Numbered from the stretch's first letter, positions 8,862 to 16,819 are shown. The stretch is DNA of 64,000 nt from Vannielia litorea (GCF_900142295.1 NZ_FSRL01000001.1:2914001-2978000), one strand, 5' to 3'. Notes: generated from the sequence alone by a model not told the origin. Program-made: numbers and translations.

Positions 8862-9551
8862 ATGATCGAAGAACCCCCCCTCCTGCGCATCCGCCGCAAG
8901 TTTCCCCGCCCCAGCGCTGCGCAACTCGCGGCGTTCAAGGCCGTTCCCACCGGCTTTCTCTGCGACGCGATGAACGGCAAGGGCGCCCTGGCCACCGCCA
9001 TCGCCCCGCTCGACCTCGCACAGCCCGCCATTTGCGGCCCGGCCCTGGTGGCCCAGAACGGCCCCGAGGAGATCTTCGCCACCATCGCCGCGCTCAACCT
9101 GATCCAGCCCGGCGACGTGGTGATCGCCTCGGTCGACGGCTGGCAGGGCGGCTCCTGTGCCGGCGACCAGATCACCGGCATGATGAAGAACGCCGGCGCC
9201 GCGGGCTTCGTCACCGACGGCCCGATGCGCGACCGCGAGGGCGTGCTCGCCACCGGCCTGTCCTGCTGGTGCACCGGCCTCAACCCCAACTCGCCCTACG
9301 GCAAGGGGCCGGGCAGCGTGGGCTACGGCGCCGTGGTCGGCGGCGCGCAGGTCAACAGCGGCGACATCATCGTGGCCGACGAGAACGGCGTCGTGGTCGT
9401 CCCCTTCGCCCGGATCGACGAGGTCGCCGGCAAGCTCGCCGAGGTGAAGGCCGCCGAAGACGCGCTGGAGGCCGAGGTGAAGGCCGGCAAGAAGTCCATC
9501 CTCGACCTCGAGGAGATGGCGAAGGAGGGCAAGGTCGTCTTCGACGACTGA
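8862..9551 (+). CDS. RraA-like (HMG/CHA aldolase-type) protein
   Basis: This 229-residue protein belongs to the RraA/HMG-aldolase family. The conserved Arg123-Asp124 pair (DGPMRD) that binds the metal-pyruvate enolate is present, and the C-terminal barrel segment GDIIVADENGVVVVP is typical. Members with this pair are often divalent-metal aldolases or oxaloacetate decarboxylases acting on 4-hydroxy-2-oxo acids; true RraA inhibits RNase E. Linkage to transport and sugar-acid genes favours an aldolase role, which is inference. It lies three bases after azlD and is probably the last gene of that operon. It converges with dnaE2. Confidence 0.85.
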   Translation: MIEEPPLLRIRRKFPRPSAAQLAAFKAVPTGFLCDAMNGKGALATAIAPLDLAQPAICGPALVAQNGPEEIFATIAALNLIQPGDVVIASVDGWQGGSCAGDQITGMMKNAGAAGFVTDGPMRDREGVLATGLSCWCTGLNPNSPYGKGPGSVGYGAVVGGAQVNSGDIIVADENGVVVVPFARIDEVAGKLAEVKAAEDALEAEVKAGKKSILDLEEMAKEGKVVFDD

Positions 9552-9615
9552 GGCCCTGCGGGGCGGGCCGCTCCCCTGGCCGCGCTGCGCTCGGGCGTCG
9601 CCCCCCCCCCGCGCC

Positions 9616-9701
9616 GGGCAATCGGAAGAATTCGATTAAAATTGCCCCCATCCCCTCTTCTTGGCCCAAATACCTCGGGGGTGTGGGGGCAGCGCCCCCA
9701 C
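9616..9701. terminator. Two hairpins between rraA-like gene and dnaE2
   Basis: GGGCAAT (9616-9622) pairs with ATTGCCC (9641-9647), and GTGGGGGC (9683-9690) pairs with GCCCCCAC (9694-9701). The pair lies in the 161-base convergent gap and could end transcription from both sides. The second hairpin follows a TCTTGGCCCAAATACCTC block that has a partial copy near 12805. Confidence 0.5.
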
Positions 9702-9712
9702 TCCGACCCCCC

Positions 9713-12700
9713 CTAGGCCACCCCGCTCCGGCAGGTCTTCGCCCCGGTCCCCGGATCGGCCTGCCATTCATCCTCCCGCACCCGGACAAACCCCCGCCCG
9801 CCCTGCCCCTGCTCACCCATCGGCGGCGAGAGACAGGCCGGGGCCGGCGGGCCTGCCTCCGGCGTCAGCACCCCGCGCAAGAGCGCCATCGGATGCGCCC
9901 TCAGGCTCAGCCGCATCGCCACGTAATCCTCCACTACCTCCTCGCCGAGGCTCATCTGCGGCAGCACCGCCGCCGCCTCCACGATCCCCTCGCCCTCCAG
10001 CGCGCCGGCAAAAAGCGGCAGCGGCGCATCGCCCCTCAGTGCCTTGGCCTCCCAGAGCGCCTCGCGCCGGGTCACCCCCAGCCCGGCAAACACGTCGGCC
10101 TCCGCCAGCGCCTCCATCAGGTGCGGCGCCACGCCCGCCCGCCGCCACACCGCCGCCACGTCGAGATAGCCGTTGCCGCGCGCCGCGCAGATCCACCGCG
10201 CCTCCTCCTCGCGCATCGCCCGGATCTGCCGAAACCCCAGCCGCAGCGCCAGCCCGCCCTTGCCGTCGGGCTCCATCACGTTGTCCCAGTAGCTCTCGTT
10301 GATATCGACGGGCCGCACCTCGACCCCGTGCTCGCGGGCATCCCGCACGATCTGCGCGGGCGCGTAAAACCCCATCGGCTGGCTGTTCAGCAGGGCGCAG
10401 GCGAAGATCCCCGGGTGATGCCGCTTCAGCCATGCGCTGGCATAGACCAGCAGCGCAAAACTCGCCGCGTGGCTCTCGGGAAACCCGTAGGAGCCGAACC
10501 CCTCGATCTGGCCGAAGCACCGCGCCGCGAACTCGGCATCATACCCGTTCCGCAGCATCCCCTTCATGAAGCGGTCATGAAAGTCGCTCACCCGCCCCAG
10601 CTTCTTGAAGGTGGCGAGCGCCCGGCGCAGCTGGTCGGCCTCGTCGGGGCTGAACCCCGCGCCGATGATGGCGATCTGCATCGCCTGCTCCTGGAAGAGC
10701 GGCACGCCGAGGGTCTTGGCCAGCACCTCGCCCAGCGCGTCGGAGGGAAACTCCACCTTCTCCTCCCCGTTCCGCCGCCGCAGGAACGGGTGCACCATGT
10801 CGCCCTGGATCGGGCCGGGGCGGATGATCGCCACCTCGATCACCAGGTCGTAAAAGCAGCGCGGCCGCATCCGGGGCAGAAAGTTCATCTGCGCCCGGCT
10901 CTCCACCTGGAACACGCCCAGGCTGTCCGCCTTGCACAGCATGTCGTAAACCTTCGGGTCCTCCGGCGGCAGGGTCGCCAGGGTAAACCGCTGGCCATGA
11001 TGCTCCGCCAGCAGGTCGAAGGCCTTGCGGATGCAGCTGAGCATCCCCAGCGCCAGCACATCCACCTTCAGGATCCCCAGCGTGTCGATGTCATCCTTGT
11101 CCCAGGGGATCACCGTGCGATCCTCCATCGTGGCGTTCTCCACCGGCACCAGCTCGTCGAGCCGGCCTTCCGTGATGATGAACCCGCCCACATGCTGGCT
11201 CAGGTGGCGCGGAAAGCCCTGGATCTCCTCGATCAGGCTCAGCGTCAGCGCCAGCCGCTTGTCCGCCGGGTCCAGCCCGATCTCGCGCAGCCGCGCGTCC
11301 ATCATCTGGCCAGAGACCGAGCCCCACCCCCAGATCTGCGAGGACATGGCCGAGAGCGTGTCGTCCGAGAGCCCCATCGCCCGGCCCACCTCCCGCGTGG
11401 CCCGCTTGCCGCGATAGTGGATCACCGTGGCGCAGAGCCCGGCGCGGTGCCGCCCATAGCGCTCGTAGATATGCTGGATCACCTCCTCGCGCCGCTCATG
11501 CTCGAAATCCACGTCGATATCCGGCGGCTCGTCGCGGGCCTCGCTGACGAAGCGCTCGAAGACCATGGTGCCGATCTCGGGGGAAACGCTGGTGACCCCG
11601 AGGCAGTAACACACCACCGAGTTCGCCGCCGAGCCGCGCCCCTGGCAGAGAATCCCGCGCGAGCGGGCAAACTCCACCACGTCATGCACGGTCAGGAAGT
11701 AGGGCTCGTAGCCCAGCTTCCCGATCAGCTCCAGCTCGTGCTCGAGCATCCCCCGCACCTTCTCGGGGGCGCCCGAGGGGTAGCGCCAGCGCAGGCCCTT
11801 CCGCGCCAGCCGCGCCAGCCGCTCCGCCGCCGTCTCGCCGCCCGACACCTCCGAGGGATACTCGTAGCGCAGCTCGTCCAGCGAGAACCGGCAGCGCGCC
11901 GCCACCTCGCCCGCCCGCGCCACAGCCTCCTCGTGGCCGGCAAGGAGCCGCAGCATCTCCGCCTCGCTCCGGAGCCGCTGCTCGCCGTTGGCCAGCGCCG
12001 CGCGGCCCAGCCCGTCCACCCGGCAGCCCTGCCGGATCGCGGTCAGCACATCCGCCATCCGCCGCCGCGCGCCGTGGTGCATGAGCGGCCGCGCCGAGGC
12101 CACCAGCGGCACGCCCAGCCGCTCGGCCTCCCGCGCGAGCCGCGCGAACCGCGCCGCATCGCGCCCGTCATAGCGCGGCGCGGCACAAAGGCTCACCGCG
12201 CTCCCGAAGCGCTTCATCAGCCGCCGCGTCACCGGTTGCCACTCCGCCACCGGATGCACCAGCATCTCCAGCCCCTCGCCCCATTCCACGAGGTCGCCCA
12301 CATGCAGAAGGCAGGCCCCCTTCTCCGCCCGTAGCCGCCCGAGCGACAAGAGCCGGCACAGCCGCCCCCACCCCGCCCTGTCGCGCGGCAGCACCGTCAC
12401 CTCGAACCCGCAGCTCAGAACCACCCGCGCGCCGGGCAGCAGGCGCGGCACGCAGTCCACCACCAGCGACGGCCCGCGCGCAAACCCCTCGGGGCAGACC
12501 GGCCCGATCGGCCCATCCTCCGCAATCGCCGCCCGCCGCGCCTCTACCGAACGCGCGATCTCCCGCGCCCGCTGATGCGCCCGCACGATGCCCGCCACCG
12601 AGTTCTCGTCGGCAATCGCCACCGCGCCCACGCCCATCAGCGCCGCACGCTCCATCAGCTCCTCGGGGTGCGACGCCCCGGTGAGAAAGGTGAAATTCGA

Positions 12701-12724
12701 GGTGGCAGACAGTTCGGCAAACAT
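9713..12724 (-). CDS. dnaE2: Error-prone DNA polymerase DnaE2 (ImuC), C-terminally truncated
   Basis: This 1003-residue C-family polymerase begins with the PHP domain signature of DnaE2 (AELSATSNFTFLTGASHPEEL). The catalytic region around residue 400 has GRGSAANSVVCYCLG and PDIDVDFEHER, followed by finger and helix-hairpin-helix regions. DnaE2 carries out SOS-induced translesion synthesis with ImuA and ImuB. Family members usually run to about 1080 residues or more and end in an OB-fold domain. Here homology stops just after the LSLRAHPMALLR motif, and 40-50 unrelated residues follow. Only 161 bases separate the stop from the next gene, too little for the missing domain. A near-consensus LexA box lies 26 bases before the ATG. 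No imuA or imuB gene is nearby. Confidence 0.88.
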   Translation of the reverse strand: MFAELSATSNFTFLTGASHPEELMERAALMGVGAVAIADENSVAGIVRAHQRAREIARSVEARRAAIAEDGPIGPVCPEGFARGPSLVVDCVPRLLPGARVVLSCGFEVTVLPRDRAGWGRLCRLLSLGRLRAEKGACLLHVGDLVEWGEGLEMLVHPVAEWQPVTRRLMKRFGSAVSLCAAPRYDGRDAARFARLAREAERLGVPLVASARPLMHHGARRRMADVLTAIRQGCRVDGLGRAALANGEQRLRSEAEMLRLLAGHEEAVARAGEVAARCRFSLDELRYEYPSEVSGGETAAERLARLARKGLRWRYPSGAPEKVRGMLEHELELIGKLGYEPYFLTVHDVVEFARSRGILCQGRGSAANSVVCYCLGVTSVSPEIGTMVFERFVSEARDEPPDIDVDFEHERREEVIQHIYERYGRHRAGLCATVIHYRGKRATREVGRAMGLSDDTLSAMSSQIWGWGSVSGQMMDARLREIGLDPADKRLALTLSLIEEIQGFPRHLSQHVGGFIITEGRLDELVPVENATMEDRTVIPWDKDDIDTLGILKVDVLALGMLSCIRKAFDLLAEHHGQRFTLATLPPEDPKVYDMLCKADSLGVFQVESRAQMNFLPRMRPRCFYDLVIEVAIIRPGPIQGDMVHPFLRRRNGEEKVEFPSDALGEVLAKTLGVPLFQEQAMQIAIIGAGFSPDEADQLRRALATFKKLGRVSDFHDRFMKGMLRNGYDAEFAARCFGQIEGFGSYGFPESHAASFALLVYASAWLKRHHPGIFACALLNSQPMGFYAPAQIVRDAREHGVEVRPVDINESYWDNVMEPDGKGGLALRLGFRQIRAMREEEARWICAARGNGYLDVAAVWRRAGVAPHLMEALAEADVFAGLGVTRREALWEAKALRGDAPLPLFAGALEGEGIVEAAAVLPQMSLGEEVVEDYVAMRLSLRAHPMALLRGVLTPEAGPPAPACLSPPMGEQGQGGRGFVRVREDEWQADPGTGAKTCRSGVA

Positions 12725-12749
12725 GCAGGGCGATTCCTCCGCCCCATAT

Positions 12750-12764
12750 TTTCACGTTTTGTTC
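12750..12764 (-). promoter_or_regulatory. LexA (SOS) box upstream of dnaE2
   Basis: Read on the minus strand the site is GAACAAAACGTGAAA, one base from the alphaproteobacterial LexA consensus GAAC-N7-GAAC. It lies 26 bases before the dnaE2 start codon, where a repressor would block transcription. Confidence 0.65.
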
Positions 12765-12799
12765 TCATGCTCAACGCCCGCCACAAAGCGCCACCCCGC

Positions 12800-12835
12800 G
12801 GCATCTTCTTGGAAAAAATACCTCGCTCCACGGCG
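12800..12835. repeat. Copy of a short dispersed intergenic repeat
   Basis: The block TCTTCTTGGAAAAAATACCTCG resembles TCTTCTTGGCCCAAATACCTCG at 9655-9677, so related copies flank dnaE2 on both sides. The copy here lacks the GGGGGC-AGC-GCCCCC hairpin attached to the other. Confidence 0.5.
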
Positions 12836-12911
12836 CCACGGGCACCCCGTTCCGGTCAGCAGACGCGCACGGGGCGGGAGGGGTGGGTGGGCGGGAGCCC
12901 GGCCCGTGCGC

Positions 12912-13358
12912 CTATCCACGCGCCCTGAGCGCCCGCTCCAACCCGTCCATGAACCGCGAGCGGTCGGCCCTCGAAAACGGCCTCGCCCCGCCGCCCTGGT
13001 TCAGCGGATTCGCCTCACGCAGCCCGGTCATCAGGTCGCGCGTCGCCAGGACCGAGCCGATGTTGCGCGCCGTCAGCCGCTCGCCGTCGGGCTTCACCAC
13101 CAGCGCCCCCGCCTCCACGCAGCGCGCGGCGAGCGGGATGTCGGCGGTCACCACCACATCCCCCTTGCCCGCGTTCTCGGCGATGAAGTCATCGGCCACG
13201 TCGAGCCCCTCCGACACGTAGACAACCTCGATCAGCGGGTTGTCACTCGGCCGCAGCCCGCCGTTGCAGACGATCTTGACCGGCACCCGCGCCCGCGTCG
13301 CCACCCGCTCCACCTCGGCCTTCACCGGGCAGGCATCTCCATCCACCCAGATCGTCAC
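12912..13358 (-). CDS. yaiI: YaiI/YqxD family protein (UPF0178)
   Basis: This 148-residue protein matches the YaiI/YqxD (DUF188) family over its full length. It opens with IWVDGDACPVK, an acidic pair typical of PIN-like nuclease folds, and contains VVVTADIPLA and the C-terminal FMDGLERAL. Its biochemical role is not established. It starts with GTG at 13358, overlapping the stop of the S-formylglutathione hydrolase gene (GTGA), so the two are co-translated. About 190 bases without a gene separate it from dnaE2. Confidence 0.88.
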   Translation of the reverse strand: MTIWVDGDACPVKAEVERVATRARVPVKIVCNGGLRPSDNPLIEVVYVSEGLDVADDFIAENAGKGDVVVTADIPLAARCVEAGALVVKPDGERLTARNIGSVLATRDLMTGLREANPLNQGGGARPFSRADRSRFMDGLERALRARG

Positions 13359-14182
13359 CGCGCGTAAAGCGCCTCTGCGTGAAAGCTCAGATGCTCCTCC
13401 ATGAAGCTGGAGACAAAGAAGTACGAGTGGTCATAGCCCTTCTGCATCCGAAACACGCCCTCCTGCCGCCGCGCCGCCATCGCCTCGGCCAGCGCCTCGG
13501 GCTTCAGCAGGTCGAGAAACTGGTCTTCGCTGCCCTGGTCCACCAGCACCGGCCCGTCAAAGCCGCGCTCCTGCATCAGCAGCGTCGCGTCATGCGCCTC
13601 CCAGCCGTCGTCCCCCAGATAGGCCCCGAGTTGCTTCCGGCCCCAGTCGCTCTGCGTCGGGTGGGCGATCGGCGCAAAGGCCGAAACGCTCGCAAACCGC
13701 CCCGGCAGGCGCATCGCCAGCGTCAGCGCCCCATGGCCGCCCATCGAGTGCCCGGTGATCGCCTGCCGCTCCATGTCCAGGGCGAATGCGCCGCCAACCA
13801 GCGCGGGCAGCTCCTCGGCCAGGTAGTCCCACATCCTGAAGTGCGCGGCCCAGGGAGCCTGCGTGGCGTTCACGTAAAACCCCGCGCCCTGCCCCAGGTC
13901 ATAGGCCTCGTCGTCGGCCACCCCCTCGCCGCGCGGCGAGGTGTCGGGGAAAACGAGAGCGATTCCCTGCTCGGCGGCCCAGCCCTGCGCGCCGGCCTTC
14001 ACCATCGCGTTCTCATGGGTGCAGGTCAGCCCGCTGAGGTACCACAGCACCGGCACCGGCCCGTCGCGGGCCTCCTCGGGCAGAAACAGGCCGAAGGTCA
14101 TGTCGCAACCGCAGGCCTCCGACCCGTGCCGATACACGCCCTGCACCCCGCCGAAAGCCCTGTTTTCCGAAACCGTTTCCAT
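13355..14182 (-). CDS. fghA: S-formylglutathione hydrolase
   Basis: This 275-residue alpha/beta hydrolase of the esterase D family has nucleophile Ser146 (GHSMGGHGA), acid Asp220 (QGSEDQFL) and His252 (GYDHSYFF). The family-specific region SGLTCTHENAM is intact. It hydrolyses S-formylglutathione to formate and glutathione, the last step of glutathione-dependent formaldehyde detoxification in the cytoplasm. The usual partner, a class III alcohol dehydrogenase, is not in the window. The start codon lies upstream of the TetR-type operator cluster and is transcribed away from it. The stop overlaps yaiI. Confidence 0.93.
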   Translation of the reverse strand: METVSENRAFGGVQGVYRHGSEACGCDMTFGLFLPEEARDGPVPVLWYLSGLTCTHENAMVKAGAQGWAAEQGIALVFPDTSPRGEGVADDEAYDLGQGAGFYVNATQAPWAAHFRMWDYLAEELPALVGGAFALDMERQAITGHSMGGHGALTLAMRLPGRFASVSAFAPIAHPTQSDWGRKQLGAYLGDDGWEAHDATLLMQERGFDGPVLVDQGSEDQFLDLLKPEALAEAMAARRQEGVFRMQKGYDHSYFFVSSFMEEHLSFHAEALYAR

Positions 14183-14256
14183 CGCGCCACCTCGCTTGCC
14201 CGTCTGTCGCGGCGACTATCCCGGCCCTCCGCCGGATTGTCCACATCGCAAAAAAT

Positions 14257-14328
14257 GAACCAACCGGTTCAGAAGGGGCTTGCATTTCGAACCGAACAGT
14301 TTAGATATGATTCCGAACCGAACGGTTC
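14257..14328. promoter_or_regulatory. Three TetR-type operator repeats
   Basis: Three related inverted repeats lie between fghA and a small exported ORF: GAACCAACCGGTTC (14257-14270), GAACCGAACAGTTT (14289-14302) and GAACCGAACGGTTC (14315-14328, perfect GAACCG/CGGTTC arms around AA). A weaker fourth copy, GAACTGAACTGTCT, lies at 14584-14597 just before the TetR gene, suggesting autoregulation. Confidence 0.65.
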
Positions 14329-14356
14329 AGTATGAAAACTGCGAAAGGATACTCCG

Positions 14357-14527
14357 ATGCTCCGCATCTCCGCCCTCGTCACCGCCATCGCCCTCGGTAT
14401 TTCCGCCCAGGCCGCCCTCGCCGGCAGCGCCTCTTTCGACCTGCCCCGCGTGGACTTCGGCAAACCCGTCACCACGCTCTCCACCAGCGGCCCGCTGGTC
14501 CTGGCTCCGGTCGAAACCGGCAAGTGA
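14357..14527 (+). CDS. Small exported protein next to TetR operators
   Basis: This is a 56-residue reading frame. It starts with ATG at 14357, preceded by GAAAGGA. The first 22 residues are a convincing Sec signal (MLRISALVTAIALG, then AQAALA-G cleavage). The mature peptide is only about 34 residues, without cysteines. I do not recognise it. It starts 28 bases after the last of three TetR-type operator repeats and is followed by the TetR gene on the same strand, so it is probably a target of that regulator. Confidence 0.6.
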   Translation: MLRISALVTAIALGISAQAALAGSASFDLPRVDFGKPVTTLSTSGPLVLAPVETGK

Positions 14528-14630
14528 CGCGCACCCAGTCCAACCCGGCACAAAGTTCCGGCAGGGGCCGCATTCCCTTGCCGGAACTGAACTGTCTGGT
14601 TTATGGTTGATCAGGGGAACGGAGCACGAC

Positions 14631-15257
14631 ATGAACGCACCCGTGGGTGAAATCAAACGTGGCCGGAAGTTCGACCAGGTGCTCGAAGGCGCCCGCAAGA
14701 TCTTTCTGGCCGATGGGTTCGAAGGCGCGAGCGTCGACCTGATCGCCAAGGAAGCCGGCGTTTCCAAGGCCACGCTCTACAGCTACTTCCCCGACAAGGG
14801 CCTCCTCTTCATGGAGGTGGCGACCTGCGAGTGCCAGCGCCAGGCCGAGGCCGCGGTGACCGAGATCGACCCGAACCGCCCCGTGCGCGACGTGCTGCGG
14901 CTGGTGGCCGAACGAATGCAGGATTTCATGCTCTCCGACCTCGGGCGCGGCATGTTCCGCATCTGCGTGGCCGAGAGCGGGCGGTTTCCCGAGCTGGGCC
15001 GCGAGTTCTACAAGTACGGCCCCCGCTTCGTCCGCGACAGCATCGTGCCATTCCTTGAAAACGCCACCGCCCGCGGCGAGCTGATCGAGATCGAGGATCC
15101 CGAGCTGGCCGCCTATCAGTTCATGGAGCTGTGCAAGGCCGAGCTTTGGGTCAAATGCCTGATGGGCCTCGAGTGCGACTTCACGCCCGAGCGCCGCAAG
15201 AAGGTGATCGACGGCGCGCTCGACATGTTCCTCGCCCGCTACGGCGCCGGGGCCTGA
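14631..15257 (+). CDS. TetR/AcrR-family transcriptional regulator
   Basis: This 208-residue protein has an N-terminal TetR helix-turn-helix (residues about 15-60; GFEGASVDLIAKEAGVSKATLYSYFPDK) and a C-terminal ligand-binding region of the AcrR type (TetR_C_7-like: YGPRFVRDSIVPFL). ATG 14631 follows a GGGGAACGGAG ribosome site. Family members repress nearby genes until a small hydrophobic ligand binds. The repeated GAACCG-AA-CGGTTC sites upstream, including one at its own promoter, are the likely operators. No efflux pump is adjacent, so the controlled process is unclear; fghA and the small exported protein are the closest candidates. Confidence 0.88.
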   Translation: MNAPVGEIKRGRKFDQVLEGARKIFLADGFEGASVDLIAKEAGVSKATLYSYFPDKGLLFMEVATCECQRQAEAAVTEIDPNRPVRDVLRLVAERMQDFMLSDLGRGMFRICVAESGRFPELGREFYKYGPRFVRDSIVPFLENATARGELIEIEDPELAAYQFMELCKAELWVKCLMGLECDFTPERRKKVIDGALDMFLARYGAGA

Positions 15258-15258
15258 G

Positions 15259-15277
15259 CGGCCGCCCCTCCGGGCCG
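15259..15277 (+). terminator. Weak hairpin after tetR
   Basis: CGGCC (15259-15263) pairs with GGCCG (15273-15277), followed by AAACTTTCTTTCG, two bases after the TetR stop. The stem is short and the T-run is broken. Confidence 0.35.
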
Positions 15278-15423
15278 AAACTTTCTTTCGTTCAAAATCA
15301 GCAGCTTGCCCTTCCGGGGGCAGGTTTCTGCATGCGCCCGGCCAAGAAACGGGCGTCCTGATGCGTTTCACCTACGACGGGTCCGCAGCGGCCCGCGCCC
15401 CACGAGACCCGAAGGACAGCCCA

Positions 15424-15540
15424 ATGACCCGTATCGCCGCGCTCGCCCTGCTCATCGCACTCGGCGCCACCTACCGGTCCGGGATCGTGGCCGACACGCC
15501 CGCCTGCGTGCCGCAGGCCTGCGCCATCCCGCTCCCGTGA
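15424..15540 (+). CDS. Possible small secreted peptide
   Basis: This is a 38-residue frame with an AAGGA ribosome site before ATG 15424. It begins with a hydrophobic, signal-like segment (MTRIAALALLIALGA) and ends with a short Cys-x4-Cys tail (CVPQAC). The same frame is open back to another ATG at 15361. I do not recognise it. It fills the gap between tetR and idi, and could be a real short exported peptide or chance. Confidence 0.35.
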   Translation: MTRIAALALLIALGATYRSGIVADTPACVPQACAIPLP

Positions 15541-15553
15541 GCCGGGCCTGCGC

Positions 15554-16102
15554 CTAACCGGCGAAGATCCCGCGATGCTCGGCCATGTAGATCCGCAGCC
15601 AGGGCGTAAACCGCCCCGGCGCTGCCGCGATCTCCGCCGCCAGTTCCTCCAGCGTCACCCAGCGCACCGCCTGCACCTCCGCCGGATCCGGCGCCAGAGC
15701 GGGCTCCGCCGCGGCATCGCCCCGGAACATCGCCACCACCTCGTGCTCCACCATGCCGCCGCCAACCTCGGCGCGATATTCCACCTCGCCCACCGCCTCC
15801 AGCACCACGCCTCCGAGGCCCAGCTCCTCGCCCAGCCGCCGCGCGGCGCAGGCCGCATCGGCCTCGCCCCAATGCGGATGGGTGCAGCAGGTGTTGGCCC
15901 AAAGCCCCGGCGTGTGATACTTGCCCGCCGCCCGTTGCTGGATCAGCAGCCGCTCCCCCGCAAACACGAAGACCGACACCGCCCTGTGCCGCAGCCCCTC
16001 GCGGTGCGCCGCCAGCTTTTCGACCGGCTGCAACACGCCGCCAACCCAGGCCGGGATCATGCCGCTTGGCACCTTTGTCGCGTTTTCCGGGGTGTCCTGC
16101 AT
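15554..16102 (-). CDS. idi: Isopentenyl-diphosphate delta-isomerase (type I)
   Basis: This is a 182-residue Nudix-fold isomerase. It shows the type I features: WANTCCTHPHWGE, with the catalytic cysteine and metal-binding histidines, and a Nudix-like AACAARRLGEELG with the catalytic glutamates. It interconverts isopentenyl and dimethylallyl diphosphate for isoprenoid synthesis (quinones, carotenoids). I chose ATG 16102, which gives the usual length and has AGGA nine bases upstream. It is divergent from the cytochrome c gene. In phototrophic relatives idi often lies near bacteriochlorophyll genes; none occur here. Confidence 0.9.
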   Translation of the reverse strand: MQDTPENATKVPSGMIPAWVGGVLQPVEKLAAHREGLRHRAVSVFVFAGERLLIQQRAAGKYHTPGLWANTCCTHPHWGEADAACAARRLGEELGLGGVVLEAVGEVEYRAEVGGGMVEHEVVAMFRGDAAAEPALAPDPAEVQAVRWVTLEELAAEIAAAPGRFTPWLRIYMAEHRGIFAG

Positions 16103-16206
16103 CACTATATGTCCTGTGCCACGGCGTCGCGTATCTATCGGCCCGCCGACGTTGTAACAAGGCCCCGACACACCACCGCGTCCTGACCAGAAGGAGCCAG
16201 ACCGCC

Positions 16207-16686
16207 ATGAAAGCAATCCACGCCCTGACCGCCACCCTGCTGCTTGCCAGCCCGGCGCTTGCCGAGAGCCACGAGGCCGCCGAGGCCTCCGCCATGGCAG
16301 AGATGGCCGCGCCCACCGGCGATGCTGCCGCCGGCGAGAGCGTGTTCGCCAAACGCTGCGCCACCTGCCACGTGGTGGTCAACGAAGCGGGCGACAAGCT
16401 CGCCGGCAAGGCCGCCAAGACCGGCCCCAACCTGTTCAACGTGGCCGGCCACGCCGCCGGCGCCGTCGAGGGGTTCCGCTATGCCGACAGCCTCGAGATG
16501 GCCGGCGCCGAGAAGGGCCTGGTCTGGACCGAGGAGAACTTCGTCGCCTACGTGCAGGATCCCAAGGCCTTCCTCGCCGAGTTCACCGGCGACACGAAGG
16601 CGCGATCCAAAATGTCCTTCCGCCTGAAAGGCGAGGAAGACGCCGCCAACGTCTATGCCTACCTGGTGAGCCTCAACAGCATGTGA
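16207..16686 (+). CDS. Periplasmic class I cytochrome c (cytochrome c2-like)
   Basis: This 159-residue protein has a Sec signal peptide (cleavage after ALA, residue 19) and a short Glu/Ala-rich linker. One haem-binding motif, Cys51-Ala-Thr-Cys54-His55, is followed by the expected TGPNLFNVAG segment and a distal Met136 ligand (SKMSFRL). This matches medium-sized c2/c550-type electron carriers of Rhodobacterales, which shuttle electrons in the periplasm. The ATG lies in the region divergent from idi. A hairpin follows the stop. The specific redox partner cannot be told from sequence. Confidence 0.9.
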   Translation: MKAIHALTATLLLASPALAESHEAAEASAMAEMAAPTGDAAAGESVFAKRCATCHVVVNEAGDKLAGKAAKTGPNLFNVAGHAAGAVEGFRYADSLEMAGAEKGLVWTEENFVAYVQDPKAFLAEFTGDTKARSKMSFRLKGEEDAANVYAYLVSLNSM

Positions 16687-16704
16687 CCCCCCGGCTAAGC
16701 CTCC

Positions 16705-16735
16705 GCCGCGCCCGGCAAATCCCGCAGGGCGCGGC
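16705..16735 (+). terminator. Hairpin after cytochrome c gene
   Basis: GCCGCGCCC (16705-16713) and GGGCGCGGC (16727-16735) form a perfect 9-bp stem with a 13-base loop, 18 bases after the stop. There is no T-run. Confidence 0.45.
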
Positions 16736-16819
16736 GCAGCTTGCCGATTCACAAACCGGCAGAAACCCGCTAACGTTGCCCGCAACGACAAGAGGCAACA
16801 CCGGGCAGGCCCTCCGCGC

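Noticed and set aside
9600..9611. Poly-C run as a cause of a dnaE2 frameshift
   Set aside because: It lies outside the dnaE2 frame, and neither other frame of the gap encodes an OB-like sequence.
5479..12334. Very long open frames on the strand opposite to real genes (for example 5479-8535 and 8492-12334 plus, 2651-4597 minus)
   Set aside because: They are antisense or out-of-frame shadows in high-GC DNA, with Arg/Pro/His-rich or Gly/Ala/Glu-rich composition and no family motifs, and they cover well-supported genes.
15554..16686. Photosynthesis gene cluster, suggested by idi next to a cytochrome c2-like gene
   Set aside because: No bch, crt, puf or puc gene is present in the window.
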